Below, one piece after another: positions 16,353-23,612 of a DNA stretch of 64,000 bases (positions are counted from its first letter, which is position 1; each line of letters opens with the position of its first letter). The DNA lies in NCBI GenBank assembly GCA_052035235.1, contig JBPOHT010000011.1, forward strand, positions 31,522-95,521, written 5' to 3'. Under the pieces are notes generated by a model. The model searched no databases, had not been told where the DNA came from, and saw nothing but the letters and a program-made list of their open reading frames with translations. The stretch comes from Solimonas_A sp052035235 (GTDB taxonomy: Bacteria; Pseudomonadota; Gammaproteobacteria; Nevskiales; Nevskiaceae). The position numbers were made by a program, and so were the translations under genes.

Positions 16353-16525
16353 GACGGCTCTCCTCAAAGGACACTCGCGCGCCCCTGGTGGGCGGCGTTC
16401 TGGAACCAGTATCGGAAGCGCACCCGGTGCCGGCTTCGTCGCTTTTATGTCGTCCGTTTTGAGATACCGCGCCGCAAAACGAGCGTGCAGAGTGCCGCCA
16501 TGACCATGACGAGGAGAGATCGACA

Positions 16526-17464
16526 ATGACGCTGGACCCCCATGTTGAGGGCATGCTCAAGGCGCTGGCCGCTTACGCCGCGCCCGACTTCTCCACGATG
16601 ACGGCGGCCGGCTACCGCGCCGGCATTGCCGGCCGCGATGGCCTGTTGGGCCCCGGCGACACGGTGGCGCGCAGCGAGGACCGCGAGATCGCCGGGCCCG
16701 GCGGCACGTTGCGCCTGCGCCTGTACTACCCCGACGCGCCCGGCCCCCTGCCGCTGACGCTGTTCTTCCACGGCGGCGGCTTCGTCGCCTGCGGACTGGA
16801 TACGCACGACAACATCTGCCGCTGCCTGGCCGTACGGGCGCAGACCCTGGTGGTGTCGGTGGACTACCGCCTGGCGCCTGAAGCCCCCTTCCCCGCCGCC
16901 GTGCACGATGCAATGGCAGCGCTGGAATGGCTGCGCGCACATGGCGGCGAGATCGGCGGCGACGTGCAGCGCATCGCCGTGGCCGGCGACAGCGCCGGCG
17001 GCAATCTCGCGGCCGTGTTGGCCCAGCAGGCCAAGGCGCGGGGCTGGAGCCTGCGGCACCAGTTGCTGATGTATCCGGTGACGGACCTGGCGCAGGAGTC
17101 GGCGTCCTACAGGGCCTGCGGCCAGGGCTACTTCCTGACGGCCGAAGGCCTGCGCTGGTTCCGCGCGCAATACCTCACCGGCGGCGGCGATGCGACCGAC
17201 CCAAGGGCCTCGCCGCTGCGGGCGAAGGACTTCGGCGGGCTGGCGCCGGCCACCATCGTCACCGCCGAGTACGACCCGCTGCGTGACGAGGGCGAGGCCT
17301 ATGCGCTGTCGCTGCGGCTCGCCGGGGTGCCAGCGGTGCTGCAGCGTTGGCCGGGGCAAATCCATGGCTTTATCAGCATGTTGGGGCCGATACCGGCCGC
17401 CGATGCGGCGCTGGACTTTGCCGCCACGGAACTGCGCCGCGCCTGGGGCACCCAGGCCAGGTGA
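16526..17464 (+). CDS. HSL-family (family IV) alpha/beta hydrolase, paralogue 1
   Basis: A 312-residue esterase of the hormone-sensitive-lipase family. HGGGF forms the oxyanion hole (about residues 83-87), GDSAGG carries the nucleophile Ser, YDPLRDEG the Asp and QIHGF the His. There is no signal peptide. It is highly similar throughout to the esterase at 19688-20614, including the rare string LDTHDNICRCL, so the two arose by duplication. They flank a LuxR-type regulator and an SDR on the same strand. Ester or lactone hydrolysis within the same catabolic route is a reasonable inference. Confidence 0.87.
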   Translation: MTLDPHVEGMLKALAAYAAPDFSTMTAAGYRAGIAGRDGLLGPGDTVARSEDREIAGPGGTLRLRLYYPDAPGPLPLTLFFHGGGFVACGLDTHDNICRCLAVRAQTLVVSVDYRLAPEAPFPAAVHDAMAALEWLRAHGGEIGGDVQRIAVAGDSAGGNLAAVLAQQAKARGWSLRHQLLMYPVTDLAQESASYRACGQGYFLTAEGLRWFRAQYLTGGGDATDPRASPLRAKDFGGLAPATIVTAEYDPLRDEGEAYALSLRLAGVPAVLQRWPGQIHGFISMLGPIPAADAALDFAATELRRAWGTQAR

Positions 17465-17571
17465 GTCGTGGTCACCAAGGTTTCATCAATTCAGACGAAT
17501 CCGGGGTCCGTGGTCCCGGTTAATCCTGTAGTGGCCGGTGCCCCCGTCACCGGCGCGAGGAGGAAAACAAG

Positions 17572-18768
17572 ATGCTGCGCTTGATCACTCCGGGCGAATC
17601 CCGCCCGAGCCGGATGCCGAAAGGGCTGATCGCCGGCGGTGGCGTGTCGATGGAGTTCGACCGTCTCAACGCGCTGTTCGACGCGATCTACGAAGGGCCG
17701 ATGGAAGCAACGCCCTGGCAGACCGCGCTGCGCCTGCTGCAGCAGACCTTCGGCGCGATGCACGTGACCATGATCCTGCGTCCGCCGTCCTCGCATTCCG
17801 CCGGCTTCATGCTCAACACCGACTCGGCGGCCGCCGATGCCACCGAGTCCTACCAGAACCACTTCTTCGCGCTCGACCCTTTCGTGGGCCTGCCGGAAGA
17901 CAAGGTGATCACGCCGGAAGAGCTGGTGGGCAGCAGCCGCTGGAACAGCAGCGCGCTGTACCGCGAATACCTGCGCCCGATGAACGTGGAGCACCTGGTG
18001 GGCGCCGACCTGCGCACGCAGGAGGGCATCGAGTGCCGCTTCCGCGTGTCGCGCTCGGCCGACGCCCCACCCTTCTCCGACAGCGACAAGGCGCTGTGCC
18101 AGGCGCTGTTGCCGCACCTCAAGCGCGCCGTGCGCCTGCACGCGCAGATCGACACCCTGGAGTGCGAGCGCCAGCTCTACGCCGGTACGGTCAACCGCAT
18201 GCTGCTGGGCACGGTCAGCTTCGCGCACAACGGTGACGTCATCGAGATCAACCCCGAGGCACGCCGCATCCTCAACGAGAAGGACGGCATGCGCGTGCAG
18301 GGCAGCACCATCTGCCTGGACCGCAACGACGAGGGGCGCGAGCTGCAGCGCATCATCCGCAAGGTCTGCTCCGGCGCACCGGTGGATCCGGGCCTGATCG
18401 AGGCCATGTCGGTGACCCGCCCCTCCGGCCGCATGAACCTGGGCGTGGTGGTGAAGCCCGCTCCGGTCAGCAGTTGGCCGCACGACAGCTCGCGGCGCCC
18501 GGTGGCAGTGATGTTCCTGCGCGATCCGGAATGCAGCGGCAAGGCCTCCGAGGAAGCGATCCGCCGCCTGTTCGGGCTGACGCGCATGGAAGCGGCGCTG
18601 GCACAGTGCCTGGCCGACGGCCTCACGGTGGAAGAAGCCGCCGAGAAGCTCAACGTCAAGCGCACCACGGCGCGCACCTACCTGCGTTTCATCTTCTGCA
18701 AGACGGGTGTGACGCGGCAGACCAAGCTGGTGCGGACGCTGTTGAACAGCGTGGTCGCGCTTTCCTGA
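17572..18768 (+). CDS. LuxR-type HTH transcriptional regulator
   Basis: A 398-residue regulator. The C-terminal domain (about 325-395) is a GerE/LuxR HTH: FGLTRMEAALAQCLADGLTVEEAAEKLNVKRTTARTYLRFIFCKTGV. The N-terminal 300 residues contain a PAS-like ligand/sensor region without a recognisable autoinducer-binding signature. An excellent AGGAGG sits before ATG 17572, fixing the start; an internal ATG at 17650 is less likely. Placement between two paralogous esterases and an SDR suggests it controls them. Confidence 0.82.
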   Translation: MLRLITPGESRPSRMPKGLIAGGGVSMEFDRLNALFDAIYEGPMEATPWQTALRLLQQTFGAMHVTMILRPPSSHSAGFMLNTDSAAADATESYQNHFFALDPFVGLPEDKVITPEELVGSSRWNSSALYREYLRPMNVEHLVGADLRTQEGIECRFRVSRSADAPPFSDSDKALCQALLPHLKRAVRLHAQIDTLECERQLYAGTVNRMLLGTVSFAHNGDVIEINPEARRILNEKDGMRVQGSTICLDRNDEGRELQRIIRKVCSGAPVDPGLIEAMSVTRPSGRMNLGVVVKPAPVSSWPHDSSRRPVAVMFLRDPECSGKASEEAIRRLFGLTRMEAALAQCLADGLTVEEAAEKLNVKRTTARTYLRFIFCKTGVTRQTKLVRTLLNSVVALS

Positions 18769-18772
18769 TGTT

Positions 18773-18895
18773 CCTTCTCCCTCCGGGAGAAGGTGCCGCA
18801 TAGCGGCGGATGAGGGACGCGCTTGCAACTAGCAGCAGTCATCCCTCGCATCCCTGTCCCTCACCCCCAACCCCACTCCCGGTGGGAGAGGGGAG
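18773..18895. repeat. Dispersed repeat with two hairpins
   Basis: Palindrome CCTTCTCCCTCCGGGAGAAGG (18773-18793), a conserved GATGAGGGACGC, a variable middle, then TCCCTCACCC and palindrome CTCCCGGTGGGAG. The copy at 23482-23593 is the same element in reverse orientation. It lies in the 141-bp gap between the LuxR regulator and the SDR and may act as a partial terminator. Confidence 0.72.
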
Positions 18896-18909
18896 CTGCC
18901 GAGCATTCC

Positions 18910-19659
18910 ATGAACGAACTCCAGGACAAGATCGCCATCATCACCGGTGCCGCCAGCGGCATCGGCCGCGCCGCCGCCATCCGCTTTGCCGAGGAGGGGG
19001 CCAGGCTGGTCCTCGCCGACATCGACGAGAAGGCGGGCGCGGCGCTGGCTGCGGAACTGCCGGCCGCGGTGTTCCAGCGCTGCGACGTGTCGAAGCACGA
19101 GCAGTGCACCGCGCTGGTGGAGCTGGCGGAGAAGACCTACGGCCGGCTCGACATCGCCTTCAACAATGCCGGCATATCCGACGGCCCGATTCCGCCGGGC
19201 ACGCTGGATTACCCGCTGGAGCTGTGGGACCGCATCATCGCGATCAATCTCTCCAGCGTGTTCTACTGCCTGCGTGCGCAGGTGCGCTCGATGCTGAAGA
19301 CCGGTGGCGGCAGTATCGTCAACACCGCCTCCATCGCCGGACAGATCGCCTTTGCCGGCGTGCCGGGCTATGTCGCCGCCAAGCATGGCGTGGTGGGCCT
19401 GACCAAGACCGTGGCCGTGGAGTACGCGGCGCAGGGCATCCGCTGCAACGCCATCGCCCCCGGCTTCATCGAGACGGCGATGACGCAGGACGTGCTCGGC
19501 GCCGAGCAGGGCCGCCAGATGATGCAGATGGCGGTGCCGGCCGGCCGCGCCGGCGAGGCCCGCGAGATCGCCGACCTGGCGCTGTGGCTGGCCTCGCCGC
19601 GGGCCTCCTACGTCAACGGCGCCCTGATGGCCGCCGATGGAGGCTTCCTGGCGCGCTAA
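18910..19659 (+). CDS. Short-chain dehydrogenase/reductase
   Basis: A 249-residue classical SDR with GAASGIGRA cofactor loop, Asp at the end of beta-2 (LADID, NAD-preferring), NNAG, catalytic Ser in NTASIAG and YVAAK, and the C-terminal NGALMAADGG. ATG 18910 is chosen because it begins the conserved fold; an upstream frame reads through the repeat element. It is followed 28 bp later by esterase paralogue 2 and is probably in one transcript with it. Substrate not evident. Confidence 0.86.
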   Translation: MNELQDKIAIITGAASGIGRAAAIRFAEEGARLVLADIDEKAGAALAAELPAAVFQRCDVSKHEQCTALVELAEKTYGRLDIAFNNAGISDGPIPPGTLDYPLELWDRIIAINLSSVFYCLRAQVRSMLKTGGGSIVNTASIAGQIAFAGVPGYVAAKHGVVGLTKTVAVEYAAQGIRCNAIAPGFIETAMTQDVLGAEQGRQMMQMAVPAGRAGEAREIADLALWLASPRASYVNGALMAADGGFLAR

Positions 19660-19687
19660 GCTGCACGCTCCTTTTCCCGGAGCCCGC

Positions 19688-20614
19688 ATGACTCTCGACC
19701 CACAGGCGCAGGCCATGCTGCAGGCGCTGTCGCGCCTGCGCCCCTTCGACTTCGCCACGCTCACCGGCGAGGGCTACCGCGCGGTGATGGACCGCAGTGG
19801 GCTGTTCGCCGCCGGGGACGAGGTGCATGCGGTGGAGGAGCGCGAGATCGCCGGCCCGGGCGGCAGCCTGCGCCTGCGCATCTACCGCCCGGGCGCCATG
19901 GGCGGCTACCCGGTGACGCTGTTCTTCCATGGCGGCGGCTTCGTCGGCTGCACGCTGGATACGCACGACAACATCTGCCGCTGCCTGTGCCGGCGCGCGG
20001 ACAGCGTGGTGGTCTCGGTGGACTATCGTCGTGCGCCGGAAGCGCCCTTCCCCGCCGCCGTGGAGGACGCCCTGACGGCGCTGCACTGGGTACACGCGCA
20101 CGCGGTCGGGTTCGGCGGCGATCCGGCGCGGCTGGCGGTGGCCGGCGACAGTGCCGGCGGCAACCTGTCGGCCGTGGTCTCGCAGCTGTGCCGCGAGACC
20201 GGCCCGGCCCTGCGTCACCAATTGCTGATCTACCCCGCCACCGATTTCGCCGCGGAAACGGAATCGCGCCGGACCCGTGCCGAGGGCTATTTCCTCACGG
20301 CGGAGCTGATGCGCTGGTTCGGCGACCAGTACACCCCCGACCCCGCCATGCGCGGCGACCCGCGCGTCTCGCCGCTGCGCGCCACGGATTTCCGCGGCCT
20401 GCCGCCAGCCACGGTGCTGGTGGCCGGCTACGACCCGCTGTACGACGAGGGCCTGGCCTACGCCGGCAAGCTGCGCGAGGCCGGCGTGCCGGTGCAGGTG
20501 CTGGACTACCCCGGCCAGATCCACGGCTTCATCAACATGCTGGGGGCCATCGGCGCGGCCGACGAGGCCCTGGACCGCTGCGCGGCGGCCCTGCGCGGGG
20601 CCTTCACGACCTGA
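19688..20614 (+). CDS. HSL-family (family IV) alpha/beta hydrolase, paralogue 2
   Basis: A 308-residue esterase with HGGGF, GDSAGG, YDPLYDEG and QIHGF in the same places as paralogue 1 at 16526-17464; the two align end to end without large gaps. ATG 19688 (after GGAGCCCGC) gives the same N terminus MTLDPxxxxML as the paralogue, which supports the start. It follows an SDR on the same strand, so oxidation and ester cleavage may be sequential steps. Confidence 0.87.
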   Translation: MTLDPQAQAMLQALSRLRPFDFATLTGEGYRAVMDRSGLFAAGDEVHAVEEREIAGPGGSLRLRIYRPGAMGGYPVTLFFHGGGFVGCTLDTHDNICRCLCRRADSVVVSVDYRRAPEAPFPAAVEDALTALHWVHAHAVGFGGDPARLAVAGDSAGGNLSAVVSQLCRETGPALRHQLLIYPATDFAAETESRRTRAEGYFLTAELMRWFGDQYTPDPAMRGDPRVSPLRATDFRGLPPATVLVAGYDPLYDEGLAYAGKLREAGVPVQVLDYPGQIHGFINMLGAIGAADEALDRCAAALRGAFTT

Positions 20615-20743
20615 GGCGGACGAGCGGTAGCGCCAGAACGATGACGGTATGAACCAGTAGGTTTTGCCGACTGAATTCCGGCGCGTTCCTGCCGTTGAAT
20701 AGACAGCAAGGGAGGAAACCCCCCTCCCGGCAAAGGAACCGCC

Positions 20744-20953
20744 ATGAACCCGATCCTGTCCACGCTGGCCCAAGTCATGATCCTGATGCCCGCCAACTTC
20801 GCCCTGGCCCTGCTGGACCGCGCCAAGCCGCTGGCCATCGGCGAGCTCAAGGCCCGCAGCCGCCGCGGCGAACTGCTGCTCTCCAGCCTGTTCGTGGCCG
20901 GCTGGTGGACCCTGATCATCCAGGCCGTGCAGGGCGTCATCGGGCTGCCGTAA
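20744..20953 (+). CDS. Small hydrophobic protein (69 aa)
   Basis: A 69-residue ORF with AAAGGAACCGCC before the ATG and its own rho-independent terminator 20 bp downstream. Residues about 3-25 and 46-66 are hydrophobic, separated by a basic segment (RAKPLAIGELKARSRRGE), so it may be a two-helix inner-membrane protein with both ends on the same side. I do not recognise a family. Gene signals on both sides make it a real gene. Confidence 0.65.
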   Translation: MNPILSTLAQVMILMPANFALALLDRAKPLAIGELKARSRRGELLLSSLFVAGWWTLIIQAVQGVIGLP

Positions 20954-20972
20954 GGCTGGCCAAGCATCCGCG

Positions 20973-21003
20973 CCCTCCCCCGCTCGGCGGGGGAGGGTTT
21001 TTT
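20973..21003 (+). terminator. Rho-independent terminator
   Basis: Stem CCCTCCCCC / GGGGGAGGG with loop CGCTCGGC-type bases followed by TTTTTTATT. It ends the transcript of the 69-residue membrane protein. Confidence 0.88.
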
Positions 21004-21027
21004 ATTGGGCCAGTGTTCGGGCCAGGC

Positions 21028-21471
21028 TCAGCGTTCGGGCAACTGGGCGCGCAGGGCCAGGGTATCCACGTCACGGCCGGAAGCCGCCCGCGCGGCACTC
21101 AGCACTTCCAGGCTGATCGGCTCGTAGCCTGGCGCCGGCTGGTTGATGGTCTCCGCGACATGGCGCAGCACCGCGGCCAGGTCCTCGTCCCCCAGGCGCC
21201 AGCGGAAGGTCAGCATCAGGGCGGAGTAGCTTTGCCCCTGAACCTTGATCTCCCCGGCCAGCCCGTGAACCACGGCGCGCGCGATGTAGCGGCGCCCCTG
21301 TTCCGTGGCCAGCCAGGCCTCCATGCCGGTCAGCGGCGGGGCGTGGCCGGCAATGCCCTGTCCCTGCGCTTGATGGCAGACCGCGCAGCGCTGCGCATAC
21401 AGGGCCGCCCCGTCCGCCGCCATCGCGGACCACGGCAACACCAGGAGCAGCGCGGTCAGGCGGCGAATCAT
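21028..21471 (-). CDS. Monohaem c-type cytochrome
   Basis: A 147-residue periplasmic cytochrome c. The signal peptide covers the first 18-19 residues (ending SAMAA) and the haem motif is C29-AVC-H33. A Met in LTGM or LMLTF could be the distal ligand. The frame also stays open upstream to 22302 but that part is a shadow of the HupE gene; ATG 21471 starts at the signal peptide. It is the last gene of the same-strand run DUF3604, PPIase, HupE, cytochrome, separated from HupE by 89 bp. Electron partner unknown. Confidence 0.8.
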   Translation of the reverse strand: MIRRLTALLLVLPWSAMAADGAALYAQRCAVCHQAQGQGIAGHAPPLTGMEAWLATEQGRRYIARAVVHGLAGEIKVQGQSYSALMLTFRWRLGDEDLAAVLRHVAETINQPAPGYEPISLEVLSAARAASGRDVDTLALRAQLPER

Positions 21472-21560
21472 CGGGGAATATCCAGGCCCGGGAGACCAGG
21501 GATACGCAAGGATCACACCATGGGCAGGGGCTCGCCCCTGCCGGCCCAGCGCCTGAAACG

Positions 21561-22544
21561 CTACAGGCCCAGGCCGGAAACCCGCTCCAGGCTCCAGTAG
21601 GCCGCCAGCGCGCCGATCAGGTATACCGGTAGCAGCCGCGGCAGCGGCCCCTGTGCCGTCGCCGGCAGGCGCCGCCAGGCCAGGCCCAGGGCCAGCAGCA
21701 CGATCACCAGCAGGACCTGCCCCAGTTCGATGCCGAGGTTGAAGGCCAGCAGGGCCAGCGGGATCTCGCCCTGGGGCAACCCCACCTCGGACAGCGCCCC
21801 GGCGAAACCCAGGCCGTGCAGCAGGCCGAAGCTCACCGCCATCAGCGCCGGACGGCGCGCCAGCAGAGTCGGCGGACGATCCGCCGGGCGCGCCAGCTCG
21901 CAGGCCAGCAGCAGGATGCTGAGCGCGATGCCCAGCTCGGTCACCCCCGGATCGACGTGCACGAAGCCCAGCACCGCCAGGCCCAGGGTGATGCTGTGCC
22001 CGAGGGTGAAGGCGGTGACGGTGAGCAGCAGGGGTTTCAGCCGCCGCACCAGCAACACCAGGGCGGCCACGAACAGCACGTGGTCGAAGCCGAACAGCAG
22101 GTGCTCCACGCCCAGGTGCAGGTAGGACGGGAACACCGCGGGCGCGGCCTCCGGCGCCGGCACGGTGTAAGAGGGCCGCGCGCCATCGAGCAGGGTCTTC
22201 ACCACCGAGCCGTCGGCGCGCTCCACGCGCAGGATCACGTTGATGCCGGCTCGCTCGAGTTGCGGCACCGACAGGCTGCGGCCGGTCAGGCCGCCGGGGC
22301 ACTGCACCGCCCAGCGCGCGGTATAGGCGCCGCGGTCGTCACGCTCGATGCGGGGGTCTTCGAGCCGTGCGCAGTCCGCCGGCAACTGCGGCTCCACGCC
22401 CACCGCCTGCAGGATCGAGGCACGCCACAGCAGCTCCACGCGGCCGTCGCCGGCCTCGCGCAACTGCAGCAGCGCCGGCGCCAGCGGATGTGCCTGCGCG
22501 GCACCGCAGCAGAGCCACAGCAGCAGGGCGAGAACGCGCTTCAT
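21561..22544 (-). CDS. HupE/UreJ-family membrane protein
   Basis: A 327-residue protein with a signal peptide (ending CGAAQA), a soluble domain to about residue 140, and six or so membrane segments after it. The motif YLHLGVEHLLFGFDHVLF, with His and Asp facing the membrane, identifies the HupE/UreJ_2 group, proposed metal-ion (nickel/cobalt) permeases or secondary transporters. Its start overlaps the stop of the PPIase by 4 nt (ATGA). The linked PPIase and DUF3604 lipoprotein imply a shared envelope function, not hydrogenase maturation, as no hydrogenase gene is present. Confidence 0.82.
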   Translation of the reverse strand: MKRVLALLLWLCCGAAQAHPLAPALLQLREAGDGRVELLWRASILQAVGVEPQLPADCARLEDPRIERDDRGAYTARWAVQCPGGLTGRSLSVPQLERAGINVILRVERADGSVVKTLLDGARPSYTVPAPEAAPAVFPSYLHLGVEHLLFGFDHVLFVAALVLLVRRLKPLLLTVTAFTLGHSITLGLAVLGFVHVDPGVTELGIALSILLLACELARPADRPPTLLARRPALMAVSFGLLHGLGFAGALSEVGLPQGEIPLALLAFNLGIELGQVLLVIVLLALGLAWRRLPATAQGPLPRLLPVYLIGALAAYWSLERVSGLGL

Positions 22545-23464
22545 GACGACACCGGCGCGATGCCGGCCTCCGCGTCGACACGGTAACGCTGCAGCAGGCG
22601 CGCGCGCGCCGCGGCCAGTTGCCGCTGCTGGCGCTCGGCCTGCAGGGCGTAGGCGGCCTGGCGCCGGACGGCGGCGAAGTCCGCCCCGCTAGCTTCCTCG
22701 CGCTGCTGCAGGCGCAGCAGGTGCAGGCCGTAGGGCGACGCCACCGGGCCGGTCCATTCGCCCGGCTCGGCGTTGGCCACCGCGGCCGCCAGCGGCTGGC
22801 CGAGCTGGCGCGCGATCTCGTCCTGGGTCAGCGCACGGAACTGCGGACCCAGCAGGAAGGCGTCGCCGGCCGGCTCGGCACCGGCGCGCAGCGCGGCCAG
22901 CTGGCGGCCGGCCTCCGCGGCACCGCGCGAGGGCTGCAGGAATACCTGCTCGAAGCTGTAGCGCACCGGCGCGGCGTAGCGCTGCGGGTGCGCGGCGACG
23001 TAGTCACGCAACTCCTGTTCGGTGGGCTGGCTCTCCGCCAGCAGGCGCTGCTCCATGGCCTGGATCAGGCGGCGGCGCGCCACCAGGTCGCTCTGGCGCA
23101 TCTCCAGGGCCTCGGCCTCGCGCAGCAGCGCGGCATCGTCGAGCGGCGCTTCCGGGTAGGCGAAGCGCAGGTTCATCAGCAGGCGCCGCTGCGCCACCGG
23201 ATCGCGCTGGTCCAGGCCCAGGCGCAGCGCCTCGCGCAGCAGGGCCTCATCCTCCAGCCAGCGGCGGTAGCTGGCCTGCAGTTGCTGGGCGTCGGGCGTG
23301 CGGCCGGTGTCACGGCGCCAGTCCTCGCGCAGGCGCTCGACGTCGGCGGCACTGACGCGGATCGGCTCGGTGGGCGCGGGAATCCAGGCCTGGGCGAGGT
23401 GCAGCAGGGCGCCGAGGAGAAGGAAGTGGAGAAGGGGGGAACGGATGACGCGGAATATGTTCAT
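22541..23464 (-). CDS. Membrane-anchored parvulin-type peptidyl-prolyl isomerase
   Basis: A 307-residue protein with an N-terminal membrane anchor (about residues 8-27), a helical SurA-N/chaperone-like domain and a parvulin domain at about 170-270 (YSFEQVFLQPS ... FRALTQDEIARQLGQPLAAAV ... GPVASPYGLHLLRL). It assists folding of exported proteins. ATG 23464 is chosen because the upstream extension reads through a dispersed repeat. It overlaps hupE-like gene by ATGA, so both proteins are made in coordinated amounts. Confidence 0.82.
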   Translation of the reverse strand: MNIFRVIRSPLLHFLLLGALLHLAQAWIPAPTEPIRVSAADVERLREDWRRDTGRTPDAQQLQASYRRWLEDEALLREALRLGLDQRDPVAQRRLLMNLRFAYPEAPLDDAALLREAEALEMRQSDLVARRRLIQAMEQRLLAESQPTEQELRDYVAAHPQRYAAPVRYSFEQVFLQPSRGAAEAGRQLAALRAGAEPAGDAFLLGPQFRALTQDEIARQLGQPLAAAVANAEPGEWTGPVASPYGLHLLRLQQREEASGADFAAVRRQAAYALQAERQQRQLAAARARLLQRYRVDAEAGIAPVSS

Positions 23465-23481
23465 CGCGTCTTTCTGGCCTT

Positions 23482-23593
23482 CCCTCTCCCACCGGGAGAG
23501 GGACTGAGGGTGAGGGACAGCGGCTCGAACAATCCACCGGACTCTCGGCAAGAGCGTCCCTCATCCCCGGCCCTTCTCCCGGAGGGAGAAGGG
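23482..23593. repeat. Dispersed repeat with two hairpins (reverse copy)
   Basis: Palindromes CCCTCTCCCACCGGGAGAGGG (23482-23502) and CCCTTCTCCCGGAGGGAG (23571-23588) enclose a variable middle; the conserved GCGTCCCTCATC matches the copy at 18773-18895 in inverse orientation. It lies between DUF3604 and the PPIase. Confidence 0.72.
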
Positions 23594-23612
23594 AGCAAGA
23601 AGCAGAGGCGCA

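Noticed and set aside
21471..22302. Long N-terminal extension of the cytochrome c frame up to 22302
   Set aside because: It is antisense-frame shadow of the HupE gene; the signal peptide starts at 21471.
21561..22544. Hydrogenase/urease accessory gene
   Set aside because: HupE/UreJ similarity is only by family; no hydrogenase or urease gene is in the window.
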